In this document: one piece after another, positions 13,689 through 25,799 of the stretch | Numbering within the stretch: position 1 is the first letter of the stretch | How the letters are laid out: every line of letters starts with the position of its first letter | NCBI GenBank assembly: GCA_029204225.1 | Contig: CM055094.1 | Coordinates: 24,574,541-24,638,540 of the forward strand | Length of the DNA: 64,000 nt | Source of the DNA: Diphasiastrum complanatum | Taxonomy: Eukaryota > Streptophyta > Lycopodiopsida > Lycopodiales > Lycopodiaceae | Reading direction: 5' to 3' | The notes under the pieces: generated by a model | The model's database searches: none | What the model was told of the DNA's origin: nothing | What the model saw: only the letters and a program-made list of their open reading frames with translations | Program-made: the position numbers and the translations under genes

Positions 13689-13838
13689 ATCTTTCCTAGC
13701 TAGTATTTCTCGACTCTCATACTTGGCTCTCAGTCTTCATTAGTCTTGTCTTCTCAGAGACCTCCTCGGTCTAAGGTGAGAGGTGCTCTTAAGTTTCTCT
13801 GTCCGAGTATCTTGGGGATTCATCAGAATCAGCCAACA
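13650..13838 (-). repeat. Truncated 5' LTR of element 2
   Basis: About 188 bp that match 10140-10314, ending in GCCAACA next to the right target duplication. The other about 950 bp of the LTR, the primer-binding site and the leader are missing. The gag frame starts directly at the break, near 13650-13688. Confidence 0.82.
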
Positions 13839-13933
13839 GAAGTGTGATTCACTTTTAGATAGTATAAACTCGACTGTTAGTTAACTAGTTATTTTTTCAT
13901 AAGCCCTAATAGGTTTTGCCTTGTAAGATTCTA
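13839..13933 (+). pseudogene. Right continuation of the decayed copia RT fragment
   Basis: It starts with the second GAAGT copy. Read across the target site, the frame continues SVGS|VIHF, matching the conserved copia SVGSLIYLT region. This shows that element 2 landed inside this fragment. Confidence 0.7.
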
Positions 13934-14490
13934 TTACTCTGCTAAGAGAGAAGTAAAGTGTGTCATCCATGGTTTTGCTATTCTGCCTTCGAATTTGTGT
14001 GAGCTTGAGTCTCCAAAGAAAATGTACTTTGATTCTGTTGTTGTGAGATTTGAGAATAGGTTCTTACATGGAGTCATGTGCTGAGAAGCACCTGAATCTA
14101 GATACCATTCATATGCATCTTTACAGGATTGATCTTGTACCATCAACGCATTCTCTTCTTCTTGGAAATTTTTGACAAAGTCAGAGCCTCCTTCTTGGTG
14201 CTGTTGCATCTTCTTCCTCGTTTCATTGTGCTTGAGGATCCGGCAGTCTTTGATGTCGTGATTGGATTTCTTGCAATATCTGCAAAAGAGTGTGTCTTGG
14301 CAGGTTGTTGTCGATCTGTTGTTGTTGTTGCATTGTCTACTCAGCCCTAGTCTTCTTATCCTTGAAGTTCTTCTTCTTGGAATGTTGCTTATTAGAGTAC
14401 AAGGCCATTATCTTGTTACTCATTGTAGATAAGCTCTTTCTCCTTACTTATTCCTTCAATAGACTTGTTGTCAGCTTCTGTAGTGATAGC
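13934..14490 (-). pseudogene. Copia gag/protease fragment (minus strand)
   Basis: The minus strand carries a copia zinc knuckle (CRYCKKSNHDIKDC, around 14290-14240) and the protease motif WYLDSGASQHMT (about 14110-14070), then FFGDSSSHKFEG. It is closely similar in layout to the gag-protease of element 3. It ends exactly where the 5' LTR of element 3 starts (14493), so element 3 probably inserted here or joined here. No RT or LTR of its own was found. Confidence 0.8.
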
Positions 14491-14492
14491 AT

Positions 14493-15949
14493 TGTTGAAA
14501 ATTAAGCCCACAACTGTCTCCTTGGTGAATGACTATTTCTATTTCAAGATTTTTCCTGCACGTTTATTGATCGTTGATCTAGGGTAAGGTGAAAGAACAT
14601 CTACAACGGGCTTCCGGCTGATCTTCAGCAGATGGTAACCAATCCTATCATATTTCAAGTTCAGATGTTAAGTACAATAATTTAAAGATCATTGAAGACT
14701 TGGCCATCTTCAAGAACTTCCACAAATTAGAATTTATAGCAACTCTGCAGAAATACACTAAGTGTTGCAACAGTCTACAGAAAAACACTAAGTGTTTGTA
14801 ACAGTTTGTAGAAATACACTAAGTGTTGCAAGAGTCTATAGAAATGAACTATGTTTTTCACAGTGTCAGCTTTTCTCGAAATGCGACAATGTCGGCTTTT
14901 TCCAAAATGCGACACTTCAGCATAGTTCAATAGTTCAACCATTTTTAACAGTATCGGCTTTTTGCCTTGAGCTTTCTTCCTTTCAACTATTTTGAAAAAG
15001 TTAAACTGTTTTAAAGGCACCTTCGTCTTTTTAAGGGCACATGACACTGTCGGCTTTTTAAGAGCATTGTCGGCTTTTTCGCAAAATTTTGAAGAGAGAG
15101 AAAATTTTTGACAGTCGTCTATTTCCAAGAAGGTACGTTCCCAGCCACTTCCCAAAAGTGCGAAGTTAAAGAAAGCCAATTCACCAAAGTGAGAGAATTT
15201 GCGGTGTCCTCGTATGCGTCAACATTCCCTGCTTCGTTGACTGTATATACCATGTATAGTTGTCACACAAGCCAAATACTTCCAAGTACAACGACTTACC
15301 TAACTAGGTGACAAATATTTATTGTAGTTAATACATGGATGAATTCTATAAATGGATCATCCAGGCACACTCTACGTGATGCTCCATCCATGAGACGAAT
15401 GATTTTGAGCCTCCCAGTTATGCCATCATTCTGGTTGTAACTGCTATTTTGTTGTGCTTCAGTGTAATATAGCAGCAATATGCTTTTCTATCTATGTGTA
15501 ACGTAGATGAATGCTTATTGTGATTTGAATGCACTTCATTGTTGTTTGATAACAATTGTTCACTCACTCTGATTAGAACACAGACGTCTATGACCCTCAA
15601 CTTCTGATCAGACGATGGCTGTCTTTGACACCTGAGGAACTTGCGCTATCACACTGCTTTTTCAATCGATTTCAGAACTAAACTTCTGACTAAATCCATT
15701 ATCAATAATATCACACACAAACATTTCTAGTCTCTTTGGTGGACTATACTCCCTATTTGTTTTTGTGAGTATGAATTAATTTATAAGATCCTGTTGGGCA
15801 CAATAACACTTAAGCTGTGATTATACTTAGCATAAACATTCTATTAGACTGTTTTTGCATCTAGCAACCCATTGTAGCGGGAGAGCTGTTCCGCAAATAT
15901 TCCTGCTCTCTTCTCCGCTCGCGTTCTCCATACTCCATCGCCCCCATCA
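14493..15949 (+). repeat. 5' LTR of copia element 3
   Basis: It starts TGTTGAAAATTAAGCCC, matching the 3' LTR start at 19991 over about 57 bp. Further patches match too (TTTAAAGATCATT near 14683 and 20241). It ends before a primer-binding site TGGTATCAAAGC at 15953-15964. It contains three degenerate copies of a unit reading roughly CAGAAATACACTAAGTGTT (14750-14850) and a TATA-like stretch near 15241-15250. The rest has diverged strongly from the 3' side, so the end points are approximate. Confidence 0.7.
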
Positions 15950-15952
15950 GAT

Positions 15953-15964
15953 TGGTATCAAAGC
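15953..15964 (+). other. Primer-binding site of element 3
   Basis: TGGTATCAAAGC, one base from the usual TGGTATCAGAGC complementary to initiator tRNA-Met. Confidence 0.8.
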
Positions 15965-16018
15965 GTAGGCTCATATAAATCGAGAGATTAAGTTTGTTCC
16001 ATTTGTATTATTGTTAAC

Positions 16019-19000
16019 ATGTCTCATATCGGTAACTCTTCGTCATCATCCAACAAGGTTAGAGTCATTTACAACTTGAATGGATCTAAGTTCTACATCT
16101 GGAAGTGAAAACTACGGATGATGTTGATAGATAGAGATCTTTGGATGGAGTAGAAGGTTCTGACCTGAAACTAGAAGATGGTGATCATGCAAAGGCATGG
16201 AAGATCAAAGATCATAAGGCCTTAGCATGTGTCACACTCAATCTGGCCGACTCCCAAATATCCCATGTTACCACATGCAAAACCTCTAAGGATGCATTAG
16301 ATTTGTTATCAAATCTCTATGAGACTCATGATGTGACCACTAGATTACATCTTAGAAAGAAGTTCTTTACTCTTAGCATGTCTGATTCTACTGCCATCAC
16401 TTCTCACATCAACAGCTTCAAATCTTTATTGGATCAGTTATCAGTTGTAGGATGTGCTATTCAAGATGATGATGCCATTATGACCTTGTTTTCTTCTCTT
16501 TCAAAGTCGTATGAACACTTTGTGTGATGATCTCCACACAAATGACCTCAACCTTCAAAAGGTGATCAATCATCTTCATCAAGAAGAAATGCGGAGAAAG
16601 ACTAGCGGCTTGTCCATCAAAGACAAATCGATGGCCCTCTACACCAAGATGAAAGACTATTCCAAGGGCAAGAATCAAGTGCAGTAGCAACAATAGAAGC
16701 CTCATACTCAAGCTGAGAATAGTGGATCACGCAAGAAGCTTTTCTACAGATATTGCAAGAGAGCCAATCACGATATCAAAGAGTGTCATATCCGCATCTA
16801 CAACGAGGCAAATAAGCAACAACAGCAGCAGCCAGATTCCTCCAATGCGATGGAATTCAAGGAGCAAGATACACATCTGTTAATGGCTTACAACAATGGA
16901 AAAGAAGGGTACCTGGACATCGGCGCTACCCAACACATGACCTCTCACAAGGAATGGTTTACCAAGTATGCAGCTTACAACAAAGATCAATTCATCTATC
17001 TCAGAGATTCAAGCATCATACGTGTGGAAGGCAAAGGGACAGTCAAGATTGCATTCAAAAATGACCTTTCTATTTATGTCACCAATGCTCTTCATGTACC
17101 TCAGTTGTCAAAGAACCTATTGTCAGTTTCTAAGATGACTAATGAGGGCTACACTGTTACTTTCTCATCTGAGCAGTGTACAATCTTCGATGAAGATACT
17201 ACTCTGACTACATGCACTAGAGTCGAAAATCTTTACGTACTCTCTAATTCAGTTGCATTAGCTAGCATCTGTCATGAAAATGTAAACGATAATGCTATTC
17301 TGTGGCATAGCCGAGTTGGACACGTGAATACAAGATGACTTTCCTATATGCGTTGTAATAACTTAGTTGATGGATTGTATTTCCCTTCTTCATTAGATAG
17401 GAAATCTTTCTTTTGTGAATCATGCATCTATGGGAAGCACTCTAGAAGCAAGTTTCCCAAATCACATTCCATCAAAACAAAGCATGTATTGGAACTTGTA
17501 CATATCGATCTTTGTGGTCCAATGTCAACTCCGTCCTTAGGAGATGCAATATATTTTATCACTTTCATTGATGAGTATTCTAGATGGTCTCCAGTCATGT
17601 TCATTAAGCACAATCAGAAGCCTTTGAATGCTTCAAGAGATTCAAGGCCATGACCGAGACACAAACGTCTACAAAAGTGAAAGCACTCCAAACTAATGGT
17701 GGCGGCGAATACCTCTCTAACGTGATGTCCGACTACCTGGATAAACATGGTATTAGAAGACAATTCACCACTTCCTATTCACCTCAACAGAACAGGATTA
17801 CAGAAAGGAAGAATTGAACTCTTCTCAACTCAGTCAGATCCATGCTACACCAATCACATCTACCTGCGAATTTTGGGCAGAAGCTACTGCCACAACCTGT
17901 TACTTACAGAATAGATCCAGCATCAAAGCCATCAGCAACAAAACTCCTTATGAAGTTTGGCATGGACACAAGCCTAGTGTCACAGCCATTTAAAAATCTT
18001 TGGTTGTATATGTTTTGTTCACATTCTTAAAAAACTTAGGAAGAAGATGGATCATAGAACAAATAAATGTATTTTCATTGGCTATCCTGATGAACACAAA
18101 GCTTATAAAGTTTATGATCCATCCACCAATGTAGTATTTGTCTCTAGGGATGTAATATCTCAAGAACATACATACTATGATTTCAAACAATCATCGATAA
18201 ATGATGCTATGCCATTTCATCCTATTTTACGTATCATGGAATTTTCCAACGATAATGTTTCTTCTACAGAAGCTGCAGCTACAGCTACAGAAGTCAAGCA
18301 GCCGACAATACCTATCATCAGACCACACCAAGCCAGCTGAACAGATCTAGAGAAATTGAAGAAGAAGCATCATCGCATCCTGGTTAACAAACGTCCGCAG
18401 ATCCTCACGGACTCGGACAGTTTTTGAGAGGTATACACCTCAATCATTCTGGACTTCATCAGAAGAACCAGAGACCCTTACCGAAGCAATGGTAATTCCA
18501 AGGATGCTGTGAAGTGACAAGAAGCTATGGAAAGTGAGTACAACTCACTTTTGATGAACCAGATCTGGACACTGGTTGACTTCTCCACTCACAAGAGAGT
18601 TATCGACAACAAGAGGATCTTCAAAAAGAAGATCAAATTTGATGGTTCAATTGCTAAATGGAAAGCATAGCTGGTGGCTAAAGGATTCACTCCAAGGAGT
18701 GGATTATCAAGAAATTTTCAGTCCTATCGTCAAGATGCAGTCAATAAGGACTCTGATTGCATTGGCAACCGTAGAAGACCTCGAAATACACCAAATGGAT
18801 GTCAAGACAACATTTCTCAATGGCAATATCAAAGAGGAGCTGTATACCTTCCCAACGAAAGGATTCAAAGTCAAAGGCCAAGAGCACAAAGTGTGCAAGC
18901 TGCACAAAGCAATCTCCGGTCCGAAACATGGCACAAGAGCATGGTTCGATAGAATCAACTCTTATGTCATTCAATTGGGTTTTGCAAACAATTCAGTTGA

Positions 19001-19979
19001 CTGTAATGTTTATTTGAAGCATATAGGCACCAATTCAGTTCACATAGCTCTTTACGTAGATGATGTGTTCATTTTGTCTAACGACACTTCTCTTCTGCAC
19101 ACTACTAAGAGTGATCTGTCAAAGAAATTTGACATGACTGATTTAGGAGCTGTTCATTCTTTGCTATGAATTCACATTACTAGAAATAGACTTCAGGATA
19201 AGATCTATCTTAGCCAGCAGACATATCTAAAAGGCATTTTAGAAAAATTTCATATGTCTGATTGCAAACCAATTGATACTCCAATGGATCCAAGTATAGT
19301 ATTGACTAGACCTACTTGTGTTGATTCTGATAGTGAAGAACTCGACATAGCGAAGTACCCTTATCATTCACTAATAGGATCTTTGATGTATGCAATACTG
19401 TGTACTAGACCAGATTTAGCATACATTGTTAGCACGTTAAGTCAATTCATGTCTAATCCTAGGATCTCTCATTGGAAAGCATTAAAGAGAGTGATGAGAT
19501 ACATGCATGGAAATTTAGATCACATTTTATGTTATGATGGAAATGCTATCGACCCACTCGTCCTGCGAGACTACTCCAACTCAGATTGGAGAAGAACAGT
19601 CTCTACCAGAAAATCTACCTCCGGGTTCTATTTCTATCTCTAGCAGGGGAACCGATTTTGTAGAACTCAAGGAAGCAGATATCAGTTGTGCACTTCGCGA
19701 CTTACATCACACTCAGTTCAATGCTACCACAATTCTGTGTGACAACTTGAGCTATATTTCACTGTCACTGAATCCCAGATTTCATGGAAAATCCAAGCCC
19801 CTAGAAATCCAGTATCATTTCATTCGGGAGAAAGTTTTCTTAGGGCAAGTGATCCTTTAATACTGCTCCACAACAGAAATGGTCGCAGACATCTTCACCA
19901 AAGCGCTTCCCAAGATCAAACATCAGAAGTTCTTTGACATGATGAACTTGATGAAGATACCAAGGCACCAACCGTGACC
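16019..19979 (+). pseudogene. Ty1/copia gag-pol polyprotein, decayed (element 3)
   Basis: Plus strand, in order: gag (16019-16720), zinc knuckle near 16742-16800, protease with the DSGA motif changed to DIGAT (16915), GAG-pre-integrase (17300-17460), integrase core HIDLCGP and FIDEYSR (17505-17600), RT (18576-19168, with LYVDDVFIL at about 19051) and RNase H (19250-19970, ending in a VADIFTKALP-type motif). At least ten stops and frameshifts interrupt it. The gag resembles those of elements 1 and 5, so the three belong to one broad copia group. Confidence 0.9.
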
Positions 19980-20270
19980 TTAAGGGGGATTGTTAGAAAT
20001 TAAGCCCACAGTTGTCTCATTGGTGAATGACTATTTCTATTTCAAGATTCTAACAATTGCTATAGTTTTCAAAACTCTTTTCTCTTTCTATATGACCTCT
20101 AACTCTGAGGAGTTAGATATAATGAAACCAATTTTGGTCATTTTATCTCTATTTGTGTCATGGATGATCTATATTCGAATTGGATCTCTCATTTGCTTAT
20201 GTAGCTATTGGATGATCTTATGTTATTTTAATTACAGAGTTTAAAAGATCATTAACAATTGTAGAGTAGA
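19980..20270 (+). repeat. Polypurine tract and start of the 3' LTR of element 3
   Basis: TTAAGGGGGAT (19980-19990) precedes TGTTAGAAATTAAGCCC at 19991. This LTR matches 14493 onward in patches up to about 20260. What follows looks like LTR sequence in the other orientation, so the end of this LTR is unclear. Confidence 0.7.
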
Positions 20271-20792
20271 TACGTAGATCGATTATTGGTGGAGTGTGAA
20301 GATGTAGACAACCACAATCTCCTTCGCATGTAATCGCAGGAGCGTGATATTGTGGTGTGGTCATAACCGTATGCAGACCGCAAGCGTTGACTTGGTGGTT
20401 TCCTTCGGTCATTTTTCTTCGTAAGTTGCCATCGTATGTTGATCGCAGGTGTGGTGCCTTGGGTGGTTGGCGATTCCTTGCGGTGTTTGGTGTAACTCTG
20501 CAGTATGTCACATTCCTCGCATTCTTTGGAGATATGTTGCATTTCTTGAGTGCCCGAAATGGCCCAAAATCTCGAGTAGAACACCCTTGTCACATTTTTT
20601 GAAAAAACCTTTTGTGCTCAGAATGCTTGAAATGTTAAGTAGAAAAACTTTGTCGGCTTTTGAAAATTGCAAATAAAAAAAATGAAAAACTGTGTGACAA
20701 ATAGTTCATTTCTACAAACTGTTTGAAAGAGAGTGATATCCTTAAGTGAATTGGAGGGCAGATAGGATGAGTAGGAGTTATTAACTCCAACA
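20271..20792 (-). repeat. LTR-like sequence in minus orientation
   Basis: It ends in CTCCAACA at 20792, which reads TGTTGGAG on the minus strand, as in the LTRs of elements 1 and 5. The words GTCGGCTTTT and GTTCATTTCTACAAACTGTT also occur in the 5' LTR of element 3, the second as its complement. Part of it (about 20360-20440) resembles 24790-24870 as an inverted copy. No primer-binding site or polypurine tract was found. Confidence 0.45.
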
Positions 20793-21047
20793 CTTATGAC
20801 TAAGAGGGTTAAAGGAAATATATTTTCAATAACAAATTTTGGAGGTTGGACTCCAAACCAAATAATGCCTTCGATCTTTACAAATTTAGACTCTAATACA
20901 TGGTTTGTAATGGCAATGTATGCATGATTTTATCATTACATGGATAAAACATAGCGTCCATCATCACAAAAGTTTATCTAAATAAGATGTTACGAGGATA
21001 CATCCATTGACTTTTGAAAGCTGTAGCACAATCTTGATTTGAAATAC

Positions 21048-21109
21048 CTGAATATTGACATCAAAGCTAGAGGAACTGCTAGTGAGATAACCGATGGCAA
21101 AAACAAATC
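21048..21109 (-). CDS. NHD1: NHD1 exon: short exon, DLFLPSVISLAVPLALMS
   Basis: A 62-bp exon missed by simple ORF searches. After acceptor TGCAG it reads DLFLPSVISLAVPLALMSIF plus two bases (AG), then donor GTATTT. The stretch matches the NHD1 helix that follows the GQISTLPTM region. Its phase joins exactly to the exon at 22415 (phase 0) and to 7755 (phase 2). Confidence 0.93.
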
Positions 21110-22414
21110 CTGCGTCCATTATATAGCACCATTTAAGAAAGAAAGAAAAAAGATATATCCTAGCCAATGAATACTAACTATAAGCAATTGATATAAGGTT
21201 TTTGATGGTTAAGAGAGAATTGACAAGCTCCTTAGCAATAGGAGGAACACAAGAGAAATAATAATGAAAAAGATAAAAGAAAAGCAAAGAGCCAAAGTTA
21301 AATCATTGCCACTCGTTACTCTGAAAAAGAAAAATAAAAAAACCAAGTATGCCAATAGGCTATCAAGAGTCACTGAGTTCAGTTGTACGGAGTCCTTTTG
21401 AACTCAAGTAACATTGATAAACATGATACACAAACTTAGATCATTTAACCATAGTGCTAGTTGGGATTATTTAGAGATCCAATATGTTTGAGACAACTTT
21501 CGACAACATGGCTTGTCATTCACTTTGTTTGAGAGAAAAACTATATACATTCAAAATTAAAGATTTCATGTCAAGTTTTAAAGAAATGAATAAACATAGC
21601 ATACATAGGTTATACAAATGCAAGATAGAGAAGCATTTGTGTGCTATCAAACTTTAAATAGGAAACTAAATAGAACTAAAATGATAATGCTAAAAAAGTT
21701 TCAAAACTAGAATCTCTGACAAAAATCTGGTCATTTGTTAAAGAATAAACTAGCATCCTAAGTCTTGTAACCTACAACCTACAACTAAGCACACACTACA
21801 CGATGAGTCTTTTCTATGCTAAGTGAAAGTGCTTGAATTTTCTTTTTTACAACTTTCAAAAATAGCAACCGACGTGCTAAGTGAAAAGGAAAAAAGAAAA
21901 ATTGACTAAATCACATGACACGCAGGTGTGCTAGGTGATTCAGAAAAAAAAAGGAAATTTTTTTTTTCTGGCTGAATCAGTTAGCACGCTGATGTACCAA
22001 GTGATTCAGCCCAAAAAAAAAAAAAATTCTTTATTTAGCACGTATGCGCGCCATATTTGGAGGCTAATTTTGTTTTTTTTTTTTTTATGTTCAAAGATCG
22101 GGCTTTTAACTATGTGCCAAACCACAATTCTTATAAATAAACATTAAAGTAGTGGCAGAAAAAAGGTAGCACACCATGTGCTATCTTTTTATTGACTAAT
22201 GTCAAGAAAGAAACTCGCAAAACTCGCAAAAAATTTACTCGCAAAATGCCAAGCCCCAATCTTTTCTTGATTACTATTAGTGTGATTTATGTGCATTGAG
22301 CATAATTGAGGTGTCCACCCCTCTGGTTTCTCTCTCCTTGTAAATCTATCCCATTTTTAGTTTTTTAAGATGGTTAAAAGCTTCGATCACCTAGCCGAGA
22401 TGACGATAAATCAC
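21110..22414. other. NHD1 intron with A/T-rich low-complexity sequence
   Basis: Intron between two sure exons. From about 21790 to 22110 it holds loose repeats built on GTGCTAAGTGA / AGCACGC words and poly-A or poly-T runs. A 90-bp dispersed repeat is at 22166-22258. Confidence 0.6.
22166..22258 (+). repeat. Dispersed repeat (copy 1)
   Basis: Shares GTAGCACACC, AAACTCGCAAAACTC and ACTCGCAAAATGCCAAG with the opposite strand of 62545-62636. This may be an end of a small non-autonomous element. Confidence 0.6.
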
Positions 22415-22535
22415 CTGCATAGTCCTGAAAGTTGATATACGTCCATTTATCCAAAGCATTGTCGTAGTGACATCACCAATTGGCGTCCATGCCCCCCCTG
22501 CATTTGCAGCAATGACAACAACCGCTCCCAAGAAC
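22415..22535 (-). CDS. NHD1: NHD1 exon: AANAGGAWTPIGDVTTTMLW motif
   Basis: A 121-bp exon. After acceptor GTGTAG it reads FLGAVVVIAANAGGAWTPIG, then DVTTTMLWINGRISTFRTMQ, then donor GTGATT. The AANAGGxxTPIGDVTT signature is the most conserved stretch of NhaD-family antiporters. The first base completes a Lys codon begun at 28845. No stops. Confidence 0.97.
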
Positions 22536-24780
22536 CTACACACGAGCGCAAAATTCACAACTTTGATTTTACAAGATGCATCAAAAGACAATACATGAAA
22601 TTTTCCATATGTGCTTGTTGACAAGGCCATAGAATAAAATAATTACAATTCAAAAAGACCTGTTTGATTTAGCATTTAGACTTGAGAACCAAAAGTGTTA
22701 GAAGATATATAAGGCACGCAAAATCTTTACATCATAGATCACATAATGTATCAAATGTGGTCATTTTGAATGTACTTCTGTGTGCATTTTGAGGTTTTTT
22801 TTCATACACTTCCATGATTCTACAACATATGGAATTGACATATACAAGATGTCATTCCATACATATTAATTTGTTATGTAAAAATTCATCTAGAATGTTT
22901 TTTAAAGCTTGAAGATCAATTCTTTTTTTGGGGGTGGGGGGCAGCAGGGGTGTGTGTGTGTGTGTGTGTGTGCGCGCGTTTCTATGATTCTAACATCACT
23001 ATTATAGCTCTTTAGCATAAGAATAGACACGCATAGAACATTGTTATAGCTTTTATGAAAAGTTCATTTGAAATACTTTTTTTTTTTACATTAGAAAAAT
23101 AAAAAAAAGTGATATCTTCCATACACACATATCACATATGTACATAACGGAATGTACATTGAATGGGTATCTATGACTAATATATTCTAGTTGTGACCTT
23201 TATCAAAAATATTATCCAATAAACCTAAACCAGTCTAGTTTACAACAAAATCCCAAAAGTTGCAATAATCAGCACTAGTTGTACAATTGAGTTCATATAA
23301 GTCTTGAGGATAGCCCAAAAAGTTAGGGTTTTGACACAAAAAGCTAATAAAATCAGGAAGATTATGAGCAAATAAGTGAGTCAACATGCGTGACTTGATT
23401 TATGCAATAAATAATGGACAATTACCAAAAGAAACCAATCTTTGCATGAATTTGAGTTCATAAGAAAAAAAAGTTAAAGTTCACTAGATGAATTACGCAA
23501 CTACTACCTATGAAAATACCTATGATTTAGTGGAGTAAAGAATCATTGTGAGACATATGCAAATAATCCAATAGACAATGCAACCAAAAGCAAACATCAT
23601 CAACTTCAAATATTTTAGTAAATATTATATTGTTTGAATTGGCATCCCTTCTCAATAGCTAAATGGAAAACTCAATCATGACAAAGGCTAGCGCTTAAGA
23701 GCAAAGCTAATCGAATTACTTCCTTGTAGAACAATAAGAAAAATTGACCTTCTATCACTTGAGCTTGCTCCAACCCAATATACTTGGTGCAAGGTGGGCA
23801 AAGTGCAACTTGGATGAAGATTTAAGAGTTGGGTGTTCCCTGATACTACAACATATATCTTGGATAGTGTTGGATAGATCAAAGGAGATGTTCAATCTTC
23901 AACCTTCCGGAGTCCGCCCACAAATTCTCAAAATTTTAACTTCATCATGAATAACATGGTTCAAATGCTATGGAATTCCTAATCTCTTCATCAACACCTA
24001 AGAGTAGGTGTAGGTCACATATGCTCACATAAGATTTGATACATTTTTACAAAGGCCAATGCACTAAGTTTGTATCATTTCTTTAAAGGCAAAGGGCATA
24101 CTTACTTATAATGAAGGTTGCACTAAAGAGCACAAAAATCAAAGAAAATCACTACCTCCCTATACGAAAACAAGGAGGTTTTGCATTTCATTGCTTCAAC
24201 TTGCTCCAAAAATAACTAATTAGCTGCTAGGAAAATGCATCACCATAGATAGAAAGAAATAATGTAAACAAGTTGGTCACAACTTGGACAAAAATTTCAA
24301 ATGAGAAATTACATTTTTGCTAATATTACGAAAAACCCTATACACCTTATGTACGAGATGTTGTTCGTCGACATATTAAAGGAGACATGTAATCATCAAT
24401 CTTACGGAGTCCAACCACAAAGTCTCATACCATTCAATTCATCATGCATAGCCGTCTAAATGCTACAACATCTCTATTCACTGCATCAATGCCTAAGTGT
24501 AGGTGAGGTCACATGAATAAACATATGTAAATATTTGCTCATGTAAGTTTTTTACAAAGATCAATGTATTGACTTTTTATAACTTCTCCAAAGGTGAAAG
24601 GTAGACTCAATATTGATGAAGGATCACACTAAAGAGCATATCTAATCAAATGAAGTCCCTAACTCCTCAAAAAAAATAAGAAAATATAGATTCCAAAACT
24701 TTAGCTTGGTCAAAACCTAATGAAATAGCATAGTTAGTGGTCAAAATGCACCATCAAAGATAGAAAAGTCAGCTCGAAAC
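22536..24780. other. NHD1 intron, AT-rich, no gene
   Basis: Part of the 6.3-kb intron. It holds a short (GT)n/(GC)n tract at 22951-22978. I see nothing else I can name. Confidence 0.6.
22951..22978 (+). repeat. (TG)n(CG)n microsatellite
   Basis: GTGTGTG... run followed by GCGCGCG, about 28 bp. Confidence 0.9.
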
Positions 24781-25738
24781 ATTGATTGCAACTTGCGGTC
24801 ATCTTGCGAAGACCAACTACCAAGACTCGCCAAATCACCGCAAAGTCAACACATGCGGTTTATATACGATGCTCCCTCTCGAAAGAAATGGACCGTGCCT
24901 GGGGACCGCCAAGATGCAGGTTGTGGTCTGTTTACGAACATGGCAACTTGCGATAAACTTCACGCTCCACCTGTGGCTAAGGCTCGCAACGTCAAGGACT
25001 GCCAAGGGACTGCAGAAGTGACGATTGCGGTCAACATACGCTTGCGCTAAGCACCGTTATCTCACGCTCCTGAAGCGGAGTTCAAATCTAAGTGATTTAC
25101 ACATGTACAGATGTCGTTGTACACTATTTTACGACCAAGTATGCACTTAGAGCTAAACTAGTCTTGTAAATATGGATTAGTTAAAACGATTCTTGTAAGA
25201 AACAAGAACGATGTGTATAAATACACTTCCAGCTCTCATTTAGTTATGTGCAAAAGGAGCAGAAGACTTAGAACTTCTGTTACGCCCCTTTTTTGGTTGT
25301 AACCTACATTGTTACTCTTGCTCCATTACAAGCATTTCGATGTAATATACACGCAACACTTTTTCATCAGCTGTGTTTAACGTAGATGTTTGTGTGTTGT
25401 GATTTGATTACATCTTTCTATTTGCTTGTTTCGCTCGTTCACTCAGTCTGATAGATCACGGACATCTCTGACTCCTCAGAATTTGATCAGACAATGACCA
25501 TCTCTGACGCCCTGAGGAACAAACGCAATCTTTCTGCACCATCATCCTTCATTCTATATTGAACCTTCTAGTTTAAACGGATTGACAGTGACTCAAAACT
25601 CTTTGGTGGATTTGTTTTAACCGTTCCTATATCGGGATGGGAGCTGTTCCGCATTACAATTTCTTCTCTCCTGTTTCAAATAGAACAAGTGCTACCAGAT
25701 CATCCCGTTCTACCCTATTAGTGTTGCGCATCCATCAG
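24781..25738 (+). repeat. LTR-like sequence related to the 5' LTR of element 3
   Basis: The stretch 25370-25640 follows 15490-15720 closely: AACGTAGATG, a GTTCACTCA/GTCTGAT block, TGATCAGACxATG and CCTGAGGAAC occur in the same order. A TATA-like GTATAAATAC is at 25214. The end CATCCATCAG is followed by GGCATCAAAGC (25742), close to the primer-binding site GGTATCAAAGC of element 3. It is either a 5' LTR of a truncated relative or the displaced end of element 3's 3' LTR. Its last about 35 bp recur just after it (25755-25795). Confidence 0.55.
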
Positions 25739-25799
25739 TAGGCATCAAAGCATTCTGTTATACCCTATCAGTGCTACGCATCCTTCAAGTATCTGGCAA

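Noticed and set aside
25728-25795. Second LTR with a primer-binding site starting a new copia element
   Set aside because: GGCATCAAAGC looks like a primer-binding site, but no gag or pol follows and the downstream bases repeat the LTR end. I list it only as LTR-like.
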